DNA from: Spinellus fusiger
Lineage: Eukaryota > Mucoromycota > Mucoromycetes > Mucorales > Phycomycetaceae
Length of the DNA stretch: 64,000 nucleotides
Assembly (NCBI GenBank): GCA_025094145.1
Contig: JALLLS010000075.1
Coordinates: 107,363 to 171,362 of the forward strand
Direction: 5' to 3'
The number at the start of each line of letters is the position of its first letter. Positions within the stretch are counted from its first letter, which is position 1. Of this stretch, positions 1 to 12,461 are shown piece by piece. The notes beneath the pieces are model-generated. The model did no database searches. It was not told where the DNA came from and saw only the letters and a program-made list of their open reading frames with translations. A program made the translations under genes and the position numbers.

Positions 1-1044
1 CTTATCTTGGGACACTCTTGGGATTTCTAGTTGGGCCTTCTGGAGCTACTCATGTTTTTATTCTCTCTCTCTCTCTCTCTCTTCATTATCTTCATTATCA
101 TTATGAAGCAATTACTTATATCCAGAAACCAAGTGATCTCAGTCTGGTCAAATCAACCTATAACTTTTCTTAGCTATTAAGTTAGTTATCTCTATTTGAA
201 CCATCACTAGTATGTTGTCTATTGGATTATACTATTGAACTATTGAACTATTAAAATTATTAAAATAAAATTATTATCAATCTATATTTGTCTGTAACAG
301 CATTGTAAAGCCATAGATAGGATGTAACCGCTCTAGGTTTCTCATACTGGTTTCTTTTTAACAATGAACATATATGGATTTCTCTATACCGTTTACTTGA
401 TAAAATACCGTGGATGGCTTCATAAAAGCATTTTAGATGATTGAGATAACAACAGTTTAGAGGCCCATTTGATCTTTTGCAGGAGCTGGTAGGAACAATT
501 ACTACCATAAGTGAAGTATCCTACATATTGGATATACTTTACTCTTCTGTGCATAAGCTGTTGAATCCTTGATAGGAAAATGCCTTAGTAGAATATCACA
601 AGAAAAATATGAGTAGCATTGATACCATAGCAACAGTGATAAAGATCAATTGGAATGTCTAACTGTATAGTATTAGGCTCACCAACACTACAACAGATTC
701 ATAAGCACATCTATTGAGGGTGATGAGAAGAGTTATCCCATGTCTTTATTTAATGAGTTGTGATATAAACTCATCAAAAGTAGAAGCAGTAGGCCTTTTA
801 TAAAAGGTCTTTTGTTGCTAATAAAGTACTATGTTTGTGATATACAGTGTGAGTTACATGTACAGTGACCTTCTCTTAATGTGAGAAATTGGCTTTTATT
901 AAGGACTCATAAACAATAATGGTGTGATTCTGAAGACTGGTGATTTTGTATGTAGAAGGTATAAGATACAACCAGTGCAAAACTAAACGACCGTGATCGT
1001 AAGTATTTATTCATTTACTAAAATATCAGCTTAGGGTTGAAATA
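1..1044. repeat. ~1.05 kb direct repeat, copy 1
   Basis: This segment is nearly identical to 35417-36466, in the same orientation about 35.4 kb away. The copies differ by scattered single bases and a few bases in a CT-dinucleotide run near the start. Homology stops abruptly after the shared GGTTGAAATA. The window begins inside the repeat, so its left edge is not visible. A frame on the minus strand at 260-508 is open in both copies, but it resembles no family I know and lacks convincing splice or coding signals. It could be the end of a larger mobile or duplicated unit. Confidence 0.9.
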
Positions 1045-1783
1045 CTGTAACACGCTGTTTTTCAATGTTTATGTTAGATAATAAACTAACCAGTGCCTAG
1101 AATGCAGTAGGGAGCTTCAATGCCTCTGATTATTTTTCTGATTATCATAATTAACTTTTTGAGGTTTACATGGACAATCATATAAATAAATAGAAAGTGT
1201 CTTGTATAAGAATAAGTCATATAAGTAGGATCTTTCATTTACTCACGTATTTCACTATTTTAATCCCTATTTCCTATACAAAAATGCCCCAAAATAAGTA
1301 ACAGAGAGAAGCTTATCAAATCTCTTAAGAATGCGATCATTGCTAAGATAAAGTGACTTTATGTGACTTTATGGCTATTCTTTTTTTTCTTTCTCGTGTA
1401 TGACCTTTTCTCTTTCTCATGCCAGTACTCTGTATTATGATATGTTGTACATGTAAATAAATTAATGTCTATGACTTTACATGAAAAAAAAAGAAACAAA
1501 TAAATATTGAGAACAACTCTTGGGACTTTGAACCATTCTTCTGGTACTCTATACTAGCTCCATTGATTTCCTATTGTTTTCTGAATAATAGTAAACACAT
1601 TTGAAAATCCGTTGTGACTCATCCTGAACTTTTTATTGCTCGTACACTCTGAAAGAAAGCAGTCGTAAAAGCTTATTATTCTATTCTCCATAGACAAAAA
1701 CGTAAAGATAACTGTGGGAGATATCCATACCTTTCTTTCAAAAACACTTTCTTACAGAGTAGACGTTCTTGTTTAGTAATATA
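1045..1783. other. Intergenic region upstream of threonine aldolase
   Basis: No gene is seen. The region is AT-rich, with a pyrimidine-rich tract around 1380-1425 and a short A-rich run near 1480. It presumably holds the promoter of the gene starting at 1784, but no TATA element could be singled out. Confidence 0.5.
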
Positions 1784-3071
1784 ATGTCCATTAGAGGAAG
1801 AATTATTGCTCCTCTGCTTGCCCGCCGCTCTCTTTCGAGCACAGTCAATCCAAGACTCTATCTCCAAAATAGCCAGAACAATGACTCAACCCACCCAAAA
1901 CTAGAGGTGGATCTGTCAAGAAAGGTAGCTGATTTTAGAAGCGATACTGTCACTGCCCCCACCGATGAAATGTTTGAAGTCATGAAAAGAGCCTCAAGAG
2001 GGATGATGTATTCCAGGTAAGACAAATACATAAACACGTTTCCTATAGAATGCAGTTTCTGTATATGAAATGAATCCTACAGAAGGACTCACGCCATTTC
2101 TAATGCCACAACACTAGGAGGATAGCAGTGTACGTCATTTAGAAGAGTACATGGCAGAGTTGACAGGCCACCAAAATGCCCTATTCTGTTCAAGCGGTAC
2201 TCTTACCAACCAACTGAGCCTCTCTACTCATTTAACAAATCCTCCTCACTCAGTGGTATGTGATGCTCGCTCCCATGTATATATGTGGGAGGCAGGTGGG
2301 ATTTCCTATCATTCCCGTGCTTCTGTGAGTCCAGTCATTGCAAGAAATGGGATCCATATTACTGTAGATGAGATCAAGAACAGTCTCATTGAGACGGACA
2401 TCCATACTGCTGCTACTCGAGTAGTCTCTCTAGAGAATACCCTCAGTGGTATGATTCTCCCTCTCCAAGACATTCAGGCTATTTATAACATGGCCCGTAG
2501 TCGGGGCTTGGCTATGCATTTGGACGGTGCAAGACTCTGGAATGCGTCTCAAGCTACTGGTATCTCTTTGAAAGAGTATGGAAAACACTTTGACTCGATG
2601 TCTCTGTGTCTTTCCAAGGGTGTAGGTGCACCCATTGGCTCTGTTATTGTTGGCAGTCATGCGCTGATTGAAAGAGCTCGTTATCTTCGCAAGATGTTTG
2701 GTGGTGGTTGGCGTCAGGCTGGTTTTATGGCGGCTGCTGCCAAGTACTGTATTGATACGATTGTACCTACAATGAATGACACGCATGCACTAACAAAGTA
2801 CATGAGTGAGTCGCTTGTCAGTCTTGGTGTTCAACTCCAGGTGCCTGTGCATACCAACATGATCTTGATGGATATTGCTCCTCTTGGGATTACCGTGGAA
2901 ACCCTTTCACCATTTTTGCTGGCCAAGAATATCAAGATGAGTGGTGCAGGTACAGAATCTCGTTTGGTGCTTCACTACCAGATTGATAAGGAAGCTGTGG
3001 ATACTTTCATACAAGTCATTAAGGAAGCTGTGGCTAACAAACAAGAATTAAAAAAAGTCCAGGCTACATAG
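1784..3071 (+). CDS. gly1: L-threonine aldolase (PLP-dependent), one-base frameshift in exon 1
   Basis: Low-specificity threonine aldolase cleaves threonine or allo-threonine to glycine and acetaldehyde. Two exons fit: 1784-2016 and 2118-3071, with a 101-bp GT-AG intron. Family landmarks are ADFRSDTVTAPT near the start, HLDGARLWNA (the Asp that contacts PLP) and SKGVGAPIG (the Schiff-base Lys). The first in-frame ATG is at 1784; the N-terminus is basic and Ser-rich, compatible with mitochondrial targeting (inference). Exon 1 is 233 nt, so the exons do not join in frame. At about 2000-2003 the literal reading gives RGMMYS, while a +1 shift gives the family sequence DDVFQ followed by EDSS from exon 2. 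One G therefore appears to be missing from a G run. This may be a sequencing error or real inactivation. The gene is tail-to-tail with the GTPase gene ending at 3216. Confidence 0.88.
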
Positions 3072-3215
3072 TCTCATCCTATGGCGATGACTGACTATTC
3101 TTATTATTATTCTTATTTGTAGTGTTGTTGCTGTTGTTCATTATTATTACTTTTTTCTTCTTTTTTTCTTTTTTTCTTCTTTCTTTTTTTACATATAAGA
3201 TGTAGGGCTCTAACT

Positions 3216-4546
3216 CTAATGTCGATGGGCCAATGTTAACTTGACTGTTCCTCTCTTGGCAAGCCCTTGTTTGATCTTCTCTTGATACATTCTCAGGTCT
3301 TGGCCCATGACAGTCACTTTGACTTGGACAGTGTTGGCCTCCTCTTGTATGTCTATATGCGTGACAGGCGTAAGGGTGAAGCGTCCAAAGGCATGGTTGA
3401 GAATAGCAAGACCGCTATCAAGTCTAACAAATCCCTTGATTCTGTAAATGTCCTCCTTTGGCATAGTAGCCAAGAAGGCTTCAAGATCTGCCAGAGTCAA
3501 TATAGTTTCATTCTCTTCTGTTGTTTCGATGACTTGCAATAGGTCCACTTCATTAGCTTGGTGCTCAGGATTAAACACAAGAGACACCATTGCACCCGTA
3601 GACTTGTGGCTGAGTTGAAATAGAGAAGTATCAAGGCCAAACACCAAGTCAGGAGAGATGCCATTCACTCCACACTTTACTTTGGGCGTGTCTGTGTTGA
3701 GTTCATTGACATGATCAATCACATCATCCAACTCCCTTTCAGACACCTTTTTTTCATCTGTTGAGTCCATGTTTATTCCCAAGTCACTTACTAGTTCATG
3801 CTTATTAAGTAGGATGACATCTGTGTATTGAGCCTGTAACTTGGCTGTATAACTATTGTCTTCATAGCCACGGAAATTGACACAATCAACAACAGTGATA
3901 ATAGAGTCAAGTACAAATCCTTCAGAGGCCATTTCACGTATCTGCCATGCGATGGGTGCTAATGAAGAAAGTATGAGCTGTACTTGCCAATGTGCAATAA
4001 TAGAAGAGAAGAGAAATCAAAACAACTTGCCAGGAAATGCAGAACCACTGTAAGAATGTCAATGACTGTGATAAGCACTTTTAACCTCTACCTTGTCTCA
4101 ACGATGATACGGTCTGGGTTGTATTTCTCTATGATAGAGTTAATAATAATAATAATAATAATAAAGCAACTTGGCTCAAAGGACTTTCTATCTGTTTCCA
4201 AGTGAATTCACCTTTCAATTCCTGTAGTGCACGCTTCATTTGACCTACTAATACACAACATAGACAGCCGTTCATCATTTCCTGTACACCAATACTGGAC
4301 TCCTTGGCTAACTGACTGTCCACTGAGAGTGTGAGTGCTACTGATAGACTATGTCTTGTTACCTGCAATATCACCAAACTCGTTTTTCAGTAGACATGTC
4401 TTGTAGTCTTCTGGCAGCTGGCGGATAAGGGACAGAATGGTCGTTGTTTTGCCTGTCATGGCATCAGTATGAGGTCATGAGGTGCGAGGATTACCACTGC
4501 CAAGGAAGCCAGTGAATACAGTGACGGGAATAGGCTTTTCTGTCAT
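3216..4546 (-). CDS. CobW/P47K (COG0523) family GTPase, putative metallochaperone
   Basis: G3E P-loop GTPases of this family act as metal chaperones or insertases; the metal and client here are unknown. Six exons join in frame: 4495-4546, 4363-4452, 4212-4322, 4092-4128, 4031-4047 and 3216-3958, giving 349 aa. The Walker A FTGFLGSGKTT is split by the first intron. The metal-binding CxCC motif appears as NGCLCC, followed by the VETSG motif and the guanine-specificity element NKHE. There is no obvious CPELVP-type N-terminal motif, so assignment to the ZNG1/CBWD subgroup is unsupported. The intron at 3959-4030 uses a GC donor (G|GCAAGT), and exon 5 is only 17 nt. The intron at 4129-4211 contains an AAT microsatellite. 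The ATG lies about 240 bp downstream of the glycogen synthase stop, in the same orientation. Confidence 0.88.
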
Positions 4547-4782
4547 GGTGAGTACAGGAACTGCAACAAACAAACAAACAAACAAAAAGAAAAATAAGTC
4601 TCGGATTTTGTTGGCATGGAAATATATTTAGCCTCAGTTGATGCTATTTACTTTCTTTTTCTTTTTTGATGTTGACTCTGCTAATAAGTAGAAGATGCAA
4701 TATTGATTTTATTATTATTATATACGAATTAATAGAAACTGCAGTGTTTGAGAGGAGGAGGAGAGGAGGAGAAGAGGAGGAG

Positions 4783-7278
4783 TTAGTTGGGATGTCTTTG
4801 CTTTTTATCGCCAATGGATAGCTTATTCAGTGTTTCAATGTCTCCTTCTCTCAATAACTCATCCTCTCGCGTCTTATCTTCTTGGTGACGCATGGCAGGG
4901 ATCTTTTTCTTGGGGCCTGAAGGAAACACAGGCTCCTCCTCATCCTCATCCACATTGAAGCTGTCAAGGTTACGAATACGAGGACTTGCAGGGGCAGACA
5001 GTGGCTTGGGGATCTTTCGGAAGACTTCTTCATCCTCTTCATCTTCTAGAAAGGAGTCTGGGTAGGCACGTCGAAGGGCTAATTGGCGTGCTTTGATGTA
5101 CTCTAAACCCATACGCTTCCAGTCTAACAAGTCAGAGAGACGTTCTGTACGGTTACGCTGGTTGATACGCTGACGACGTGTCTTTTGGCAGAAACGGAAC
5201 ATTTGTTCACACAGTTGCTGGATGGACTCTTCCACAGATTTAAGACGACGGTCCACAATGTAAATACCATAGTCCTCACAGTTCTCGATGTTTTCATCCA
5301 TGAAACAGCCAAAACCAGACAAACTATTCCATCCATCCATCAATATAGGATTTTTGCTTTTGTTTGCCTTTATTCAAGCTGCTCTACCACTTACTTGGTT
5401 GTGATCGAAGGTACTCCCATGACAGTGCACTCAGCAGGAGTATAGCCCCAGGGTTCATAGTAAGAAGGAAACACACCCAAATGACATCCACGCACAAAGT
5501 CTTCATAGTCAAGACCAAGTAAAGGATTGTTGGCATTGAGAAATTCAGGATGGAAGATGACCTTGACACGATCATGGGCATTGTTGTAGAGTTGAAGACG
5601 ACGCAATTGGTTAATGACTGGATCATCACCATCATCAACAATATTATGAGATACGATAGGTGGTAGACTGGATCTCTTGAGTGCAAATACACGTCTTTTC
5701 AATAATACTCTGTCTTCCTCTGATAAATAGTCTTCTTCTAAAAGCTCTTCTCCTCTATAAGAAAGTTAAAATAAATAAATAACAAAAGAAAGAAAAGAAA
5801 AGAAAGAGAGAAAGTATAATATGAATGGACTGTGGCTATGAACTTACCGTAATGCCTTTTCATAGATACGTCGACCAATGCGAATCTGTATTTCATTGAC
5901 AGTTTCTCGCAACTGCTTGGTGACAGCTTGCCCTTTGAGTGCTTCCACATTGAATGAGTGTGTTTCTGCTGGCATGACCATAAAGGCAACCACAGTTGTA
6001 TTGGATTTGGCGGCTCGGAGACGATCATTGAGGCCTAGTCTTGAGGATGAGTCACTGTCTCTTTGCTATACTGTTCTAATACACTTACGTCCCAATGACT
6101 CTACAAACATATCTACTCCCTTGTTACGATACTCATACCGACCAGCAGTAAAGAAGTAGACAGTATTCTCAAGATCAAAGTCATAGTGGCCATAGAAATG
6201 TCCTCGTACAAAGTCGTTGATCTTTTCCTTGTTAAGGGCGTGCTTGTTTTGAAACTCATGTACAGCCTGGAACTTGACTACATTGAGACCGTTGGGCAGC
6301 ACACCATCTGATTCATAGATTAGTCTTTTTCCCGCTCTCTTTTAGTGCTACCCAACAACCTTATGTCTTACCTGGCTTGCGTTTCAAAAGATGTTCACTC
6401 TCATAGGCAGTGATGTGGCTGACAGTAGTAAACACATCCGAACAATGGGCAGCAGCACGCTCAATACAGTAGCGGTGGTAAATGCCACGCTTGCCTGCTT
6501 CTTGATCAACATCAAAGTCCCTGAGATTGTTATAGAAATCAACCGAACCAGCACACAGATAACGCCCCAGCAATGTGGCGTGTGTTGTGAAGATAGTAGT
6601 AAGATCCACCCTTCGCTTTTTAAGAAGTGGAATGGCTACACCTGCAAGCCATTCATGGAAATGGGCAATAATGGCAGGATCTGACGGCTGATTGTACTAC
6701 AAAGCAAGTATTCGTGAGACACACACCAAACTGTATTCTATTCCATGGCCCATTCTCATCTGACTGTGACGCCTACCTTCCCTGCCAATTCTCCCAAGAA
6801 CCATGTCACCAGATAGCCAAACAATATAGCTTCGTTGGTCTCCGTGTCATTGGGTGGACTAGGAATCCCCACAGCTCGCCACAAGTCACTCTTCCACTCA
6901 TCCATTTTGTGTTGCACACTGCCAGTATCAAACAACAGAACATAAGGCGAACCCTCGACCAGCCAGCGACCAAAGAGATACTTCACATTATGCGATGCCA
7001 TTGCCTCCAATGTCTCCCGTATTTTCCCATTGGGTGGCTCGAGAGCCTCTACTTCCATAGGGGCTGTTTTGTAGGACAGTGGGCCTATCAGACAGTATCG
7101 GTCTCCAAACTCATGGACAGTAACAGGCACTTTGGTCTTAATGACTGTATAGATACCACCCACTAAATAACTTTTTGTTAGTCTATTATCCAAGATGGAC
7201 AGATAAAACAATACCTTTATTGGCCACTTCCCATGCAATTTCAAATAGTAAAGGATTATAGACGTCTCTTTCAGGCAT
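4783..7278 (-). CDS. gsy1: Glycogen [starch] synthase (GT3 family)
   Basis: Transfers glucose from UDP-glucose to growing glycogen in the cytosol. Seven exons join without a frame break: 7215-7278, 6777-7162, 6372-6696, 6089-6307, 5848-6034, 5395-5754 and 4783-5323, giving 693 aa, normal for fungal Gsy. Landmarks in order are ANKVGGIYTV (UDP-glucose loop), [23 protein letters not shown], the [13 protein letters not shown] segment, [21 protein letters not shown] (catalytic Glu region) and the Arg cluster [16 protein letters not shown] that binds glucose-6-phosphate in characterised enzymes. The C-terminal tail has a PLSAPASP segment and an acidic patch resembling regulatory phosphorylation sites (inference). 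Introns are 52-93 bp. Each exon junction regenerates conserved family sequence, so the model is secure. Confidence 0.97.
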
Positions 7279-8690
7279 AGTAGTGTAGATAGACAGAGAG
7301 AAAAGGTTAAAAAGTTAAAAGAAAATAGAATATCTCTCTCTATAGAATATAGAATATATCTCTCTATAGAATATAGAATATAAATATAGATATAAATATA
7401 AAAAGAAAGAAGAAAAGCAACTGAAATAGTTTTGCTTTTTTTTATATCTTTTAAGCAGACTTCACCAATACCACTTATTCATATTAACAGGTGTGTTACT
7501 CTTCTCATGGTTAGACAACAAAGGTAAAGGCAGTTGATACATTTGAATTCTCTTTTGTGTTGACCCTGGTTATCCGTCTCAATCATCACAATGTGTCATT
7601 TGTGTTACTCTCTTGAATGGCCTAATTCTGAGGTAAGTGGGACAATCAATAATAGCCACGAAGCATTCCAGGATATTGTAGACAGTAAAAAGGCAACATA
7701 ACAAGAGTAGATAGATTCTAATCATGATAGTGTGACTAGAAATATGAATAATAGACTACTAAACTCAGTTTAGGACAGGTAAGGGGTGGTCCGTGGTTAT
7801 CTTTAAGGATGATTCAATAATAGAAAACAGTAGTGCTAAAATAGAGATGGATTAAATATGCATAGATAGATCAACAGATATATAGATCAACAGATATATA
7901 GATATAAAGATGTGCATTTATTTATTTATAACTATATAACTATATAAGTATAGCTATATTGTTTTGGGGAAGAAAAGGTATTAAATTCTACTTTGGGGCA
8001 CTGTTAATATTTTGAGTCTACTCTTAACATTGAGATACGCTAAATAACTCTTATTTATACACACCGGAAATAAAACAATAACTGTAGCCATTGTTATTGA
8101 AATTGAAACTATCTCTTACTGGTACTTTGAATGTCTGCTATTGGTAAATAAGAAGCTAATTCTGGGTAGTATTAAATCATTCGTCTTTATTAGTTAACAT
8201 ATCTCATTCAATCCCAAGTATATTAAAAAACTTATCTTTATATTTATGTTTTTATAAATATAAATATATATATAATATAAAAGACAGAAAAAGCCAATAA
8301 TAATGTTAAGATAAATGTAGACAGCACTATAAATGTCACAAGAATCACAATAAGCTAAATGAACAATGTTGTGTAATCTTCAACTAATGAACAATCAGGA
8401 TTACTTTGATAGATGAGTTAGATTTACTTTTGATTGGCGCAACTATGTAGTGTGTGATATAAGAAATAATGGTTATTAATGGGTAGGTTTGGTGTTTATT
8501 TATTTGCATTACAGTCGCTCCACCGCCAATATGAGGATCTTACGAAATACATGAATTTTTAATAGTTAGAGGGCTTAGAAAAGAAAAGTCTACTGGTTGT
8601 TTGAAGCTAATTTCACGGATTGAGATGAAACAGATTTCATAGTTTATTTTAAAGAGATTGAGTTGAGATATGATTTAAGCAATAATTAAG
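7279..8690. other. AT-rich intergenic region upstream of glycogen synthase
   Basis: No gene is recognised. Around 7330-7400 there is a short degenerate tandem repeat built on TCTCTCTATAGAATATAGAA. Further on, 7860-7950 and 8230-8280 are TATA/GATA-like low-complexity DNA. The proximal part presumably contains the glycogen synthase promoter. Confidence 0.5.
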
Positions 8691-8699
8691 TGGGCTCTG

Positions 8700-9150
8700 A
8701 GTGTTGGATTCTATTCTCAATATTCTAGATAAGAACTTCATTCGAAGCATCAACAAATCTTTCTTGAAGTGTCTCAGTATCTTTGAGCTTTTGACGTCTT
8801 ATTTTACAATTAACCAACGCCCCAGAATGGCTCGATAGGGTTGAACTCTATCAAACATAGAAAAATATATACACATCCACAGTCTCGATTCCTCTCATTG
8901 AGTATATCCTCCATTGGATTATGAATTAGTAAATTATCCATTATAAAATAATATCTTCTCATCTCTTTATAACTACCTAAAATATCCAAAGCTTGTCATA
9001 AGAAGTACATGGAATGATCAACAGTTGTGTTTTCTTGGGACCTTTTTTATAGGCTTCAGGATTTTATTTTCTCATCTTGCCTCCCTGAAGCTAGCGTACT
9101 TATTTGAATGGCCCACTCTTTTTTTCATAGTGACATATTTGTTGCAACTA
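8700..9150 (-). pseudogene. Tc1/mariner-like transposase relic
   Basis: Translating the minus strand across several frames recovers the order of a Tc1/mariner-like catalytic core. First comes a FIMDNLLIHNPMEDI-like block (second catalytic Asp followed by a His), then a GCVY-like segment, then FNPIEPFWG (the Glu block) and a KxRRQKLKDTETLQER-like tail. Frameshifts and stops are frequent and no intact reading frame remains. The organisation matches the transposase remnant in the palindrome arms at 47.8-53.0 kb. Terminal repeats were not identified, and the limits given are approximate. Confidence 0.7.
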
Positions 9151-12074
9151 TTCTAAATGCATGCAAGGCTGTAGGTAAAGATCAAAGTTTAAATACTGCA
9201 AAGGCTCCTTAGTGGAATCAGAGTAGTTGCCGCTCTTGTTCAATAAATCAGGGATGAATGAGCTTTGTACAGTTTACTTGAGAAACAAAGTACTGTTGTG
9301 TAATGTGTCAGTTACGTTGCAGAACTTGATATTATAAGGATCACTGTAAAGTTGAATGGAGCACTCCATAGTAGACAAATGCGAGATAGATGGTCTCAAA
9401 GGGTATCTTTATGCTCAGACTGTTGCTATCATTGATATTGAGCAGACCCTATACAGTGTATATATCAGCCATGGTCCTAACAATGTTGCTTTGTGATAAT
9501 CCTGTAGTTCAGAATTTGATTTTGGTGCACTTTGGCAACCTCGGTTCATACTGCACACCTAGCAATCTATATCTGAAGCTTTCTGCTTCAAGGACTTTGC
9601 CTCTGTACTGTCAGCTTTCTCTTGCTCAGCCACACTCGCACTGTTTAAGGAACAGCTGTGTGCAGACAGACAGAGAGTACTAGGTGCTGTGCATATTGGA
9701 CAGAGGAGAGTGTAGGGTAGTATCTGATAGCAGATATTAGAACAATGATTTTATTATGATAATTGGATAAGTATTTATACTGAAGTTTAGATGATACAAT
9801 CTAATTTCTAGATGATGAATGCCAAGTGATGAATAAAGAGAATGAATAATTAATTGCAGAGAAAGTGGTCAAGTGAAATGTTGAAGACTGTAGATTTATC
9901 AGGATGGATATGCAGAGTGATGAAATAGACACCACACACCGTAATCGTGATCTCTGGTGGTATGCTTTCTGAGAGAAGAGAAGAAGATTAAGTCAAGGTT
10001 TAACTTTGAGCTTATGATATATAACAGAGCCTTTCATTGTTTTCAGGCCCTTTCCTCCTTTAACATAATCCATAGCCGCTCTGTCTCGTTGATCATAGTA
10101 AATTTGAGACTACATCAACATTTCATAGCAAAAGGATCAATATTAAAATTACATTTGAACATTAGTTGGTGCTGTCTAATTAATCAAATAACAGAAAACA
10201 CTTCCCTAGCTCTTATCTAATAGTGCACTCTATGTCCTCGCTGACTTATCCATTGTCCTGAGTGCAATCACATAACAAACATAATGATAGCAAACATAGA
10301 AGTATAGTCTGGTGAAAGTACATAAATCAAGTAAACGTTGTAATAAAGTTCATTTAGAAATATATATAAACAAGAAAAGGTTGATACACTATTTGCTATT
10401 GCCATTTGCTTGATGGTTTTGAACAAATAATCATCTTTCACTATTGATTATGAGTCAATGACTCTGACTACGTTATCAATTTTTCTCTATTTTCTAAATA
10501 ATACAATACGATACAATACAATACAATAATTTTGTGATGTATAAATTTATCAATAAGAGAATCACAATTTTGGATAAATATGTAAATAATAAAACAAGGA
10601 GAGACAATCAAAGTTGTCTCCCACTCCCAATAATGAAGTGGGTATCTCGTTTCACTCACACAAATAAATCAGAATTGTTCCTCCCAAGAAGGAAATGTAG
10701 TCGTTCCACTGCTGTGATACTATTTATAAAATAAGTGGGACACTTGAAACTGTACCCTCTTCTTATTTCTTAAGCAGAACTTCACAGCAAATGACAACCA
10801 TGAACAATAGCCTAATAATATTGGTTAATCGCTCTAAAGTGATATTCACAATTCAAAAAACAACCTGTAAAAGACTTTATTCTAAGAGGCACAGTGTCCA
10901 TATTATGAATTAATATTAACACTCTAAAAGGTAGACATTGGTTATTCTATATCACAAGAATAACAAAAATAAAAAGAGGTATATATCCTTAGATAAATGA
11001 GGCTGATTTGTGAAGTGTTGGAGCTCAATACGCTTCTACAATGATACAAAAGAGAGATCAGGTCATGTGTATCCTACTTCTCGATATTCCAACTTCTGGG
11101 TTAGCCTTTTCTGTTACTAATAGATTAATCCTATTCTGTCTTCTCGATCTTTATGATAAAGTGGTTTCGTATTCCAAGCATTATTATACCAATAGAATAA
11201 ATGTACCATATATGAACCCTTTAGATAATGATTTCATAAATATACAACTACAAAAAAGCATGTCAATGAGAAACTAGATAACTTTGAGTAGAAATACTAA
11301 TTAAAGGACTTATAGCTTTACAAGAAGAATCAATGTGAAATCTTCCCAGTTCTTATTGTATTAATATTAAAATGTACTGTATTCAGAATATGTCGGTAAC
11401 AAATGAATACAAGTATGGTAACATTAAGAACAAAGCAATAATTTTAAATTTCACCAAGTTATTTCGATGGTCAATATCATGTTATCATTGATACAATATT
11501 TTATTATTCAATAAATAAGGTATCCAGAAAAGAAGAATGAAAGAAAAAGAATCGCTTATTAAGAATATTAAACATCGCATTAAAGTACAGTTTATATTCA
11601 CAGAGAGTAAGTACCTGTATCTTTATGTTGATAGTCATAAGGAGACCACCATCCTCCTCGATACAAGTTCAAAGGTTAGAAACCAACAACTATCAAAATA
11701 ACTCTGGTATTGTTGCAAATAGACTAAAATCTTCTTATAAATCACTCAGGCCTCAGTCTTCCTTGAATACTAATGAAAATAAGGTTATTGGTGACTCCCC
11801 GTGTCACTTTAATTCTGTATTTATATCTGCCTCATTTATAACCATTTAGTTTCATTGTTCTCTATAGGCTACTTTGTGATCTTATGAAAGCATATTTTGA
11901 TACATTTTAAGAATATATAAAATATAGTCTACTAATTACACATCTAAAGCTTCTATCATAGTAAATACAAAGGTTCAAGCCCAAAAAAAAAATCTGTTCT
12001 AGCTTAGGGAGATTGTTTGGTATGATTTCCCAGCTAAAATTAGGTATATGAATTAAAATACTTAATTAGGTATA
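9151..12074. other. Gene-poor AT-rich stretch
   Basis: No gene can be supported. Open frames at 9390-9683, 9957-10220 and 11041-11277 lack family resemblance, and the AT-richness makes short ORFs expected. The stretch includes short A/T runs and a series of ACAAT-type units near 10500-10530. It may include decayed transposon DNA continuing from the relic on its left. Confidence 0.4.
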
Positions 12075-12461
12075 CAGCTCAAATTTTTTATTTTTTATTT
12101 TTTTTTGGATGTAATTTGCTAATCGTGCATTGGACTTTATAGCTACCCTATGGAATCTTTTGAATTTTTGAGATATACAAATAAACACTAAATACAAAAA
12201 TGGAATGAAAGAAAAATAAATAGAAAAATAAAAGCACGGGAAGATGGAATGCATAAAACCTCAAATTGAGGGAAATATGAGGAGAATGAGAGATAATGGT
12301 AAATGATAAGTTAAGAATAGATATCCAAAAGGCCATAAAGTCAGTAAAGACTTAATTGGGAATACAGTGATGATCTAGAATCTTAGGTAGAATTCAAGTC
12401 CCGACTATAGTTTTACCCTTAAAAAAATTTTATTAAACACTTTTATCGCTTTTTCACTATA

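Noticed and set aside
260..508. 82-codon minus-strand frame, repeated at 35682-35930
   Set aside because: It is open in both copies only because the DNA is duplicated; there is no motif, promoter or splice context to support a gene.
3267..3542. Plus-strand frame over the CobW-type gene
   Set aside because: Antisense to a well-supported exon with clear family sequence.
9390..9683. 97-codon plus-strand frame
   Set aside because: Hydrophobic low-information translation, no homology recognised, no neighbouring exons; likely chance.
11950..12000. GGTTCAAGCC word resembling a tRNA B box
   Set aside because: No A box, acceptor stem or anticodon arm could be folded around it.
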